From: JADJGC01 sp964617645
Lineage (GTDB): Bacteria > Zixibacteria > MSB-5A5 > CAIYYT01
DNA length: 64,000 bases
Reading direction: 5' to 3'
Assembly: GCA_964617645.1 (NCBI GenBank)
Contig: CAZTYE010000006.1
Location: 1 to 64,000, forward strand
A program made the translations under genes and the position numbers. Positions 26,953 through 35,600 of the stretch are shown one piece after another. The notes below the pieces were generated by a model that was given only the letters and a program-made list of their open reading frames with translations, did no database searches and was not told the origin of the DNA. Position 1 is the first letter of the stretch. The number at the start of each line of letters is the position of its first letter.

Positions 26953-26983
26953 ATCCCGGGCGCACGATAGCCCGGGATTTTTT
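26953..26983 (+). terminator. Intrinsic terminator between the kinase gene and typA
   Basis: Nine-base arms ATCCCGGGC and GCCCGGGAT enclose an eight-base loop and are followed by a run of six T (26978-26983). This is a textbook intrinsic terminator for the kinase gene. Because it follows a promoter by only a dozen bases, it could also attenuate typA transcription. Confidence 0.85.
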
Positions 26984-27081
26984 CGTCATTCTCCCTCATG
27001 AGCACAATTTCGGGGGCATTCGGTGCGGCGGAGAAAAACCCGGCGGAATTATATCCGCCAGAGCAGAGGACATAGCGCACG

Positions 27082-28953
27082 ATGATACCGGTCAGTCACA
27101 TTCGCAATCTCGCGATCATCGCTCATATCGATCATGGAAAGACAACACTGATTGACTCCGTCTTCCGCGCGACGCACACATTTCGCGACAATCAGCAGGT
27201 CGCCGAGCGGCTGATGGACAACCATGATCTCGAGCGCGAACGCGGTATCACGATTCGCGCCAAGCACTGTACCGTTACTTGGAAAGACTTTCTGATCAAC
27301 ATCATCGACACGCCCGGACACGCCGATTTTTCCGGCGAGGTCGAGCGCGTGCTGTCGATGGTCGATTCCGTGCTGCTTCTCGTTGACGCTAACGAAGGCC
27401 CGATGCCGCAGACCCGCTATGTCCTGATGCGCGCGCTGCGTCTGGGTTTGCGGCCAATCGTGATTATCAACAAGGTCGACCGCCCCAACGCCCGTCCCGA
27501 TCATGCGCTCAACAAGACCTTCGATCTCTTCCTCGAACTCGGCGCCACCGACGAGCAGGCGCATTTTCCGGTACTTTATGGCTCCGGTTTGTCCGGCTGG
27601 TTTATCCGCGACCTGGAACGCGATCAGCACGAGGGCATGGACGCACTCTTCGAGACAATAATCGAACACGTACCGGCGCCGCACGTCGATCAGGAAGGCC
27701 CGTTCCTGATGCAGGTAAGCACTCTCGCTTGGGACGATTACATCGGCCAGATCGGTTGCGGCCGCGTCTTGCGCGGAACGCTTGACCGTGGCGATCTCTT
27801 CACCCGCTTCGTCACGCGTTGGAACGACGTGAAAAATCAGGACGCCGGTTTCAGCTTGGTCTCCTCGACAAAAGAAAAGGGCGAGCACATGTGGGTCACG
27901 CGCGGTCTGAATCGCATCGAGGTCGACGAAGTTACCGCCGGCGACATCGTCTGGATTGCCGGCCCGAAAGAGATCGGCATCGGTGACACATTTTCCGGCC
28001 TCGAAGAGCCGAGCGCAGCAATGAAGCCGCTGGAAATCGAAGAACCGACCGTATCGATGTTCTTTCTCGTGAACACCGGACCGTTCTCGGGCGAGGACGG
28101 CACAGCAATCATGCTTCGCCAGCTCAAAGACCGGCTGCAACGGGAATTGCGCGTCAACGTTGCCCTGCGCATGGAAGACCTCGGCCGCTCCGACGGCGTC
28201 AAAGTCTCCGGTCGCGGCGAATTGCACTTGGCAATTTTAATCGAAGAAATGCGTCGCGAAGGTCTCGAGTTTTGTGTCTCCCGCCCGGAGGTCATCACCC
28301 ATGAAGATGACCAAGGCACCACCCTTGAGCCGATCGAGCAAGTTATCATTGACGTCCCGGAAGAATACCAGGGAGTCGTCATCGAGAAGTTGGCACGACG
28401 GAAAGGCGAGTTGCGTTCGGTGGAGAACGCCGGAACCAATGTTGTTCGCCTTGAATTCGAAATTCCAACGCGCGGCCTGATCGGCTATCGCACCGAATTT
28501 CTCACCGACACGCGCGGTCTCGGCATCATGGCCGCCCGTATCATCGGCTACGGCCCGTGGCGCGGCGAAGTGATTGCGCGCTTCCGCGGCTCTGTCATCA
28601 GTATGGAAACCGGAGCCGCAACGGCCTACGCCATCGAAGGCCTGCAAGAACGCGCCGCGATTTTTGTCGAGCCTGGCGACCGCATCTACGCCGGACAAAT
28701 CGTCGGCGAAAATTCCCGACCGGACGATCTACCCTGCAATCCAACTAAGCGCAAGAACCTGACCAATCACCGCTCGTCGACCAAAGATATCGGTATCGCG
28801 CTCGATGTCGCCCGCAAAATGTCGCTCGAGAAAGCCCTCGAGTGGATCGGCGCCGACGAACTCGTCGAGGTCACCCCCAAGACAATCCGTCTGCGCAAAG
28901 CGATCCTCGATTCCGAGCAACGCAAGCGCATCCAAAAGGGCCAAGCGGCTTAG
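27082..28953 (+). CDS. typA: Translational GTPase TypA/BipA
   Basis: This ribosome-associated GTPase helps large-subunit assembly and growth under stress. The 623-residue protein shows G1 AHIDHGKTTL, G2 in RERGITIRA, G3 DTPGHADF, G4 NKVDRPNARPDHA and G5 around YGSGLSG. Domain II and the EF-G-like domains III and V follow (GRGELHLAILIEEMRREG, FEIPTRGLIGYRTEFLTDT), then the BipA-specific C-terminal domain ending ALEWIGADELVEVTPKTIRLRK, whose conserved surface binds the A-site tRNA. Length and order are standard. A GAGG about 13 bases from the ATG is a poor ribosome site. Single-gene transcription unit. Confidence 0.97.
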   Translation: MIPVSHIRNLAIIAHIDHGKTTLIDSVFRATHTFRDNQQVAERLMDNHDLERERGITIRAKHCTVTWKDFLINIIDTPGHADFSGEVERVLSMVDSVLLLVDANEGPMPQTRYVLMRALRLGLRPIVIINKVDRPNARPDHALNKTFDLFLELGATDEQAHFPVLYGSGLSGWFIRDLERDQHEGMDALFETIIEHVPAPHVDQEGPFLMQVSTLAWDDYIGQIGCGRVLRGTLDRGDLFTRFVTRWNDVKNQDAGFSLVSSTKEKGEHMWVTRGLNRIEVDEVTAGDIVWIAGPKEIGIGDTFSGLEEPSAAMKPLEIEEPTVSMFFLVNTGPFSGEDGTAIMLRQLKDRLQRELRVNVALRMEDLGRSDGVKVSGRGELHLAILIEEMRREGLEFCVSRPEVITHEDDQGTTLEPIEQVIIDVPEEYQGVVIEKLARRKGELRSVENAGTNVVRLEFEIPTRGLIGYRTEFLTDTRGLGIMAARIIGYGPWRGEVIARFRGSVISMETGAATAYAIEGLQERAAIFVEPGDRIYAGQIVGENSRPDDLPCNPTKRKNLTNHRSSTKDIGIALDVARKMSLEKALEWIGADELVEVTPKTIRLRKAILDSEQRKRIQKGQAA

Positions 28954-28962
28954 TTCAAAACA

Positions 28963-28991
28963 AAAAGCGCCGCGATCAACGCGACGCTTTT
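28963..28991. terminator. Bidirectional intrinsic terminator
   Basis: AAAAGCG-C-CGCG and CGCG-A-CGCTTTT pair with one mismatch around ATCAA. The A-run on the left and T-run on the right let it serve typA (plus) and the convergent secreted-protein gene (minus). Confidence 0.75.
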
Positions 28992-29013
28992 GATGTTGCG
29001 GCAAATCAGTCGT

Positions 29014-32000
29014 CTACGGGCATCCCGCGCACGGCGCAGCTCCTCCGGCAAAGATGTAATTGATGATGTAAACGACATCGGCTATCGAAACCTGTCCGCT
29101 ACAATCCACATCAGCGGCCGCAAGCGGATTTGGCGCCGGCCCGCCCGAGAAGATGTAATTAATAATGTAAACGGCATCGGCAATCGACACCTGAGTGGAA
29201 GCATCCGCGTCACCGCAGACGAACCCGCTTGCGGTCGTGAATGTCCAAATCTCCCCGGCTGTGCTCAATCCCAATTGATCCTTGGCATCCACGCGCCAAT
29301 AGTACAACTGATTGACTGTCAGCGCCGCCGGCACGAATGTCGTCAGCGACTGATTGCTTGAAACCAAATTCGGTGGCAGTGCAGTTCCCAGGTAGACATC
29401 ATAGAAGACATCATCACCGGGGTCGGGGTCGCCTCCTGTCCATGACAAAGTCGGTGTGGTTGAGACACCGGAAGCGCCGTTGGCTGGATTCGGACTGACG
29501 GCCTGATACGGAGCCTGATTTGGCGAGGCGCCGACACCGCCCGACAAGCACACCAATTCGCCCTCACGGCCGCCGGCCAGCATCTCCATCGACAAATCAC
29601 CGACGATATCGGGAATCGCATGCAGCGCGTCAATCGGCGACGAGTACGGCACGCTGTACATCGTCGCACCGTTTATGCCGCTCAGGAACCGAACTTCGTT
29701 GTTGGTAAACAACGTTCCCAGCATGATGTCTTTGCGTCCATCAGAATTGAGATCATTGGCCGACGACACGCACCACGGCTTGTCGGGCAGCGATTGAAAC
29801 CAGAGCACGCTGCAGTCCTTGCCGCTGATCGCATATGCCGTCGAGCCGGCGTGCGCCGGCATTATGTCAATGAAGCCGTCGCCGTTAACATCGCCGATCG
29901 GCTCGAGTCGAATGACCGATCCCGTGCCGGGCTGCTGATACAACAGCGCTCCGGTGCGCGCATTGAGGATATAGAGCCCGCCGGTAGAAATACTAAAGTC
30001 GCCGATCATCACATCGGGTGTGGTATCGCCATTGACATCGCCGAGCTGTTCGACGGCCCACACCGATGACCCGCTTACCGGATAGTTCCAGACAAACGCG
30101 CCGGTAACACCGTTGATACCGATCGCAATACCCTGCGTCTCGGCCGCGTTGGAAGCCCCGGCAACGGCGTCGGGACGGCCGTCGCCGGTAAAGTCCGACA
30201 CTCCGATCACGCCAAACACCGGCGCCCCGACCGGGTATTCCCAGAGCGGCACACCGCTAAGCCCATTCAGGCAATAAACCCGTCGCGGCCCCTGGTCGTT
30301 GGCGTCGTCGCCGGAGGCGGCCAAGACGTCGACGGATCCATCATTGTTGAAGTCGAAGCGCGCATCGACCTGATAAATGGCGCCGCCCTGCCCATAGTTA
30401 GTCGTCAGATGCGTCCATATCGTCGTGCCCCGTTTGCCGGAAATCGCCCGCACCAATTTGCCCGCCCACGCCGAACCTACCACGATGTCGGGATAAGAAT
30501 CCTCGTCGATATCGGGAATGACTACGAGGCTGTTCTGATTGTAGATCGAGCCGCCGGGAATGTAATGCTCCCAAATGATGTCGCCGCTTCCGGAGGCATT
30601 GCCGTTGAAGGCACGGATATAATTGTCTTCGGTACAAACGATGACGTCGGGAACATCGTCGCCATTGATATCAGCGATCGGCATCATCGCCTTGGCGCTG
30701 TTGTCGATCGAACCCGAGATTGTGATACTCCACAACGTGTCGCCGATTTCCTGAACCCCGAGTTGTCCGGTTCCGAGCAGATCAAACTGATACGGGCTCG
30801 TCGGATCGTTGCTGCTGATCGTGATTGTCGACTTGTAAGTGACCGGAGATTGCGGGAAGAACCAGATCGGAACGCGCGCTGTGTCGAGTGGCGCCACCGC
30901 AATCGGATACGTGATTCGGTCGTCGATGCTGAACTCGGCCTCAGTGGAAGTAATCGCCGTAATCGATAGCGGCGCCGTTCCGGTGTTCTGGATTTCCAGC
31001 GTCCAGAGCGGATACGAACGCAATCGCACCGCGCCGTAATCGTGCCCTGCGACCAGCGGGAATACGTCCGGCCCGGAATTTACCGCGAATCCGCTCAGTG
31101 TCAGATTTACCGTCGGCGTGATCAGGTCGTTGCTGTAGACGACAACGCCGGCAGCCAGCGGACCCAGCACAATCGGAAGATAGGTCAACGGAATTGTATC
31201 CAGCGCTCCCGACGCAAGCGCCATCGGAAAGATCGATTCACTACCAACGGCCGTCGCGCCGTTGATCTTGATGCTGTCCACTGTCAGCGTTGCCGTGCCG
31301 AGATTTTGCACCAGGCAGTACCAGGTCGTAGGCGAATTCAGTACTACCGATCCGTAATCGTGCGTCAACTGCGGAATGTCAATGTCCGGTGTGCCGGCTC
31401 CGGTCAAGTCAATCTTGTAAAGTTTGTCGAAGCTGTTCGAGGCGCCGTTGTCGCAATACCAGAGGTACTGCCCGTCCCAGACGATGCCGGCCGGGTCGAT
31501 ATCTTCGGCGGCGTGGCTGTCCAGTAGCGCGCCGCTGACCGTGTCAACCAGATACAACATGTCACCCCAGTAGTCGGCAATCCACAAGTTGCCGTTGGCC
31601 AAACACAAATCCCAGGGTTGGTTGTCGGGCGCATTGAATTGCTTGAGTACCGCGCCGCTGCCATTTACTTTGTAGACAACTCCCGGATCAGGATAGTAGC
31701 GAGTCACCCAGAAATTGCCGTTATCGTACGCGATCCCCGACATATAGGTCGTCGGTAGATTGAACTGCGAGAGCAGCGTACCGCTGAGGTTGAATCTCAT
31801 CGCCTTCGCCGGTTGCGAGCTGCTGGGATGATCCGTCGTCCAAAGGTCAATCCCATCCCAAGTCAAACCAAAGGCGTCCCCTTGCGGACCAACACATTGA
31901 AGCACATAGCTGCCGTTGGTCGGATTGAGACGATAAACATTGCTGCCGGAGGCGCCATAGATTCCGAAAAAGATGTTGGTGCCATCCCAGGCCAGGCCCG

Positions 32001-32133
32001 AGGCCCCCTCCGGAATTTGATAGGTGCTCACGATTGTCCATGCTCGGGAATCGGCGCTTGCCGATTTCACAGCAGAACCAAACGCCACCGCTATTGTCAC
32101 TAAGACAACTCCGAACCATAGCGCTTTGCTCAT
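29014..32133 (-). CDS. Dockerin-tailed secreted protein with FG-GAP repeats
   Basis: The 1039-residue protein has a signal peptide (about residues 1-28). An N-terminal propeller-like region (SGLAWDGTNIFFG, WDGQYLWYCD) covers about 30-250. Two ASH / choice-of-anchor-D-type beta domains (VQNLGTATLTVDSIKING, IQNTGTAPLSITAI) cover about 255-455. At least six calcium-binding FG-GAP/VCBS repeats follow (DINGDDVPDVIV, DIDEDSYPDIVVG, DVNGDTTPDVMIG, DVNGDGFIDIMPA and others). A fibronectin-III-like domain lies near 890-970, and the tail is two dockerin-like repeats (DADASTQVSIADAVYIIN; DVDCSGQVSIADVVYIIN) ending CAGCP. GGAGGGAGAG precedes the ATG at 32133. It is probably an exposed calcium-dependent surface protein. 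It is divergent from the C25 protease gene. Confidence 0.88.
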   Translation of the reverse strand: MSKALWFGVVLVTIAVAFGSAVKSASADSRAWTIVSTYQIPEGASGLAWDGTNIFFGIYGASGSNVYRLNPTNGSYVLQCVGPQGDAFGLTWDGIDLWTTDHPSSSQPAKAMRFNLSGTLLSQFNLPTTYMSGIAYDNGNFWVTRYYPDPGVVYKVNGSGAVLKQFNAPDNQPWDLCLANGNLWIADYWGDMLYLVDTVSGALLDSHAAEDIDPAGIVWDGQYLWYCDNGASNSFDKLYKIDLTGAGTPDIDIPQLTHDYGSVVLNSPTTWYCLVQNLGTATLTVDSIKINGATAVGSESIFPMALASGALDTIPLTYLPIVLGPLAAGVVVYSNDLITPTVNLTLSGFAVNSGPDVFPLVAGHDYGAVRLRSYPLWTLEIQNTGTAPLSITAITSTEAEFSIDDRITYPIAVAPLDTARVPIWFFPQSPVTYKSTITISSNDPTSPYQFDLLGTGQLGVQEIGDTLWSITISGSIDNSAKAMMPIADINGDDVPDVIVCTEDNYIRAFNGNASGSGDIIWEHYIPGGSIYNQNSLVVIPDIDEDSYPDIVVGSAWAGKLVRAISGKRGTTIWTHLTTNYGQGGAIYQVDARFDFNNDGSVDVLAASGDDANDQGPRRVYCLNGLSGVPLWEYPVGAPVFGVIGVSDFTGDGRPDAVAGASNAAETQGIAIGINGVTGAFVWNYPVSGSSVWAVEQLGDVNGDTTPDVMIGDFSISTGGLYILNARTGALLYQQPGTGSVIRLEPIGDVNGDGFIDIMPAHAGSTAYAISGKDCSVLWFQSLPDKPWCVSSANDLNSDGRKDIMLGTLFTNNEVRFLSGINGATMYSVPYSSPIDALHAIPDIVGDLSMEMLAGGREGELVCLSGGVGASPNQAPYQAVSPNPANGASGVSTTPTLSWTGGDPDPGDDVFYDVYLGTALPPNLVSSNQSLTTFVPAALTVNQLYYWRVDAKDQLGLSTAGEIWTFTTASGFVCGDADASTQVSIADAVYIINYIFSGGPAPNPLAAADVDCSGQVSIADVVYIINYIFAGGAAPCAGCP

Positions 32134-32217
32134 GATCTCTCTCCCTCCCGCGTGCCGCTTCGGTCGCAGGATAGAATTGGCTTGTAGACCTTGGTTTTTG
32201 CGAAGTATGACTATTGA

Positions 32218-32245
32218 ATTATAGACGATCTTGTTACGGAGTCAA
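32218..32245 (-). promoter_or_regulatory. Sigma-70 promoter, minus strand
   Basis: Reading the minus strand, TTGACT (32245-32240) and a perfect TATAAT (32223-32218) are 16 bp apart, about 90 bases upstream of the 32133 start codon. Confidence 0.65.
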
Positions 32246-32491
32246 GCGCCGAATCGGTTCGATATCATCGACATCGCGCGACGTCTGAAGCGCCTCTCGG
32301 GATCTCCTCGGCGGCCCGTTCACGATCTACGATTTTGGCGGACGGCGAGAACTCGACGACGCGAGCGAACTTAATCAGAGCTGAATTACTCCGATTTAGC
32401 GCGATCTGCTCCGCACCTTGCTTCCAAGTTAATGACAGCAAACTTTGATCGAGAAAAGTCGCGGAAAACGACGATTTGCTCCACTTAGTAC

Positions 32492-32519
32492 TTGGATTTT
32501 ATATTCGATGTACTATTAT
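32492..32519 (+). promoter_or_regulatory. Sigma-70 promoter, plus strand
   Basis: TTGGAT (32492-32497) and TATTAT (32514-32519) are 16 bp apart, with the protease start codon at 32627. Confidence 0.5.
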
Positions 32520-32626
32520 ACCTATTGGTACAAGTACGTTCGCAACCGAGTAGAATGACAGAACTTTTTTGTCCCAATTCTCTCCCCTTACCCTCACAAC
32601 GAATCTCTCGAACATCGGAGGTCCCC

Positions 32627-35600
32627 TTGAAGAAGTTTGCCATCGTGGTCGGCTTGTTGCTGCTCGCACTCACAGTAGCAGCAACAGCAAGCACCATCAA
32701 GGTCGGCGATACCCCCAGCGGTGTCACGATCCTTGGCCAGGATCCGGGCGGCGTCACGCTGCGTGTCGACGTCGGTGAGCTCGAACTCACATCAGTCACT
32801 ACCAAAGCCGGCCCGTTCGTCATGCTCAGCAGCAACGGACTACATCTCTCGAGTCGCGTCGGTGAACCAGCACTGCCGATGGCCGTCAAGCTGCTGGCGG
32901 TTCCGCTGGAAGCCGAACTTAGAACCGAGGTATTGGCATCCGATGCGGTCGAGTACGATCTGTCTCAACTCGGATACAATGATCGGATTATTCCGGCACA
33001 ACCGTCGCTCTCCAAATCGGACGACCCGGCCTCAGTGCCGTTCGAGTACAAACCGGACGTCTACGCCAAGTCCGGCTACTACTCACTGCCGATGGCCTCT
33101 ACCGCCATCGACGGCGTCATGCGCGGAGTTCGCATCGGATCGATTGCCATCGCGCCGGTCGAGTACGAACCGTCGACGAACAAGCTGCGAGTGCAGCGGC
33201 AGATAACCATCCGCGTCAATTTCGAGCACCCAAATTGGGCGGCCACTCAAGAACAGATGGCGGCGACCTACTCGCCGTTCTTCGAGCCGGCCTATGAGCA
33301 ACTGAGCAACTACGAGATGCTGCAATTGACCGACAAAACCGACCTCACCAAGTACCCGATCAAGATGGTGATTGTCTCGGCACGCATGTTCGAAGCACAA
33401 TTGCAGCCGCTTATCGCCTGGAAGATCAAGAAGGGATTCAAAGTCATTGTCGGCTACACCGACGTCATCGGCGCTTCGACAACGGCGATCAAGACTTATC
33501 TACAAGACATCTACAATGCCGGAACTCCGACTGATCCGGCGCCGTCCTTCATCCTGTTCGTTGGCGACACGCCGCAGATTCCGGCCTGGGCCGGTTCAGC
33601 GGGTTCGCATATCACCGACTTGCGCTACGCCGAATACACCGGCGACAACTTGCCGGAGGTCTACTACGGGCGTTTTTGCGCCCAAAATACGGGTGAGCTG
33701 CAACCGCAGATCGACAAAACACTCGAGTACGAACAGTATACCATGCCCGATCCGACCTACCTCAACGAAGTAACCCTGGTTTCAGGTGTGGACGGGACTT
33801 ATGCGCCGACCTACGGCAACGGCCAGATCAATTACGGCACAACCTACTATTTCAACGCCGCGCACGGTGTCACGCCCCATGTCTGGCTCTATCCGGCTTC
33901 TGATGCCGCCGGCGCCGCCGCAGCGGTTATTGCCTCGGTAAGCGCCGGTGTCGGCCTTGCCAACTACACCGCTCACTGCAGCCATACCGGCTGGGCCGAT
34001 CCGCCATTCTCGGTAAGCGATATCAATACGCTCACTAATGCGCACCAGTATGGTCTCGGTATTGGCAACTGCTGCTTGTCGAGCACATTTGGTGAAAGCA
34101 CTCCCAGCTTCGCGGAGGCCTGGCTTCAGGCGCCCAACAAAGGCGGCGTTGGGTACATCGGCGCCAGCAATAACTCCTACTGGGATGAAGACTACTGGTG
34201 GGGCGTCGGTGGCGGCAAAGCGATCATCGCCGCCGGACCGCCGTACGATGCGACCAAGATCGGCGCCTACGACGGTATGTTTCACGACCACGGCGAACCG
34301 GTCAGTTCGCACTACGTCACAAACTACGCGATCAACATGTGCGGCAATCTTGCGGTGCAACAATCGACCAGCTCGCGCAAGGCTTACTACTGGGAAATGT
34401 ACCACTTGATGGGTGACCCGTCAGTGGCAACCTATCTCAAACAGCCTCCAGCCAATACGATTAGCTATGCCGGATCGCTGCTCATGACTTCAACGACGTT
34501 TACCGTCGACGCCGACCCGGGATCCTATGTAGGCGTTTCGGCAAATGGCGTTCTCCACGGCGCCGGCTATGTCGATGCGACCGGTTCCGTGCAAATGACG
34601 ATCGTGCCGTTCGGCGCTCCGGTCACCGCCGATGTTGTCGTTACTCATCAGAATCGCGTGCCCTATATCGGCACCGTGCAGGTGATTGCCCCCAATGGGC
34701 CGTATGTGATCTACCAGAGCAACACGGTCAACGACGCCTCTGGCAACAACAACGGCATGGTTGATTTTGGCGAGAGTATCGTTCTTGGCGTCCAGCTACA
34801 AAATGTCGGCCCCGACAACGCCAACAACGTTGTTGCGACACTCTCCACCGAGGATGCCAACGTCACGATCTCCGACGCGACAGAGAACTACGGCACAATC
34901 AACGGCAACTTTGGCTCGGCAAACATCGCCGACGCCTTCGCTTTCACGGCGAGCCCGACGATTCCCGACGGTCATAAGATCAATTTCACGCTGACCGTGA
35001 ATGGAAATGCCAAAGATACATGGGTGAGCACATTTTCGCTCACCGCCCATGCGCCAAATGTAGCGTATGTGTCCTTTGCCGTCAGCGACCCAACCGGCAA
35101 TAACAACGGCATGGTCGATCCCGGTGAAACCGCCAACATCGTCGTTACACTGAACAACACCGGCAGCGGCGTAGCCGAAAATGTGACGGCGGTAATCAGC
35201 GAGCTTGATGAATATGTCAGCTTTGGCGATGATGCCGGTTCGTTCGGGACGATCAACGCTTCCGGCGGCACCGCCAACAACAGTGGCGACGTCTTTACCA
35301 TCACTGCGCTCTCCACGACTCCGATGGGACACGGCGTCAACTGCAAGCTGGCGCTGAGCGGCAACGGCGGATACGCGGCGACATTGTATTTCTCGGTCAC
35401 CGTCGGTGACCGCGTTGTTTTCTTCCTCGAAGACTTCACCGTGGAACAAGACTGGACCGGTCTTGGCGGCTCGGCCGAATGGGCTATCGGTCCGGCGATC
35501 GGCGGCACCGGCGGTTCCGGCACGCCCGATCCGTCGGACGATCATACGCCGGGGCCGGAAAACATGTACCTCGGCAATGACATCACTTCGGCGGGCTCGT

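Larger units (their letters stand above)
32134..32626. other. Divergent promoter region between two secreted-protein genes
   Basis: About 490 bases hold outward-facing promoters at 32218-32245 (minus) and 32492-32519 (plus). The region is AT-richer than its surroundings. No additional gene is supported. Confidence 0.55.

Noticed and set aside
27049..28227. 392-codon antisense frame across typA
   Set aside because: It is the complement of a strongly conserved GTPase in a codon-bias frame that gives long shadows; no ribosome site or recognised family.
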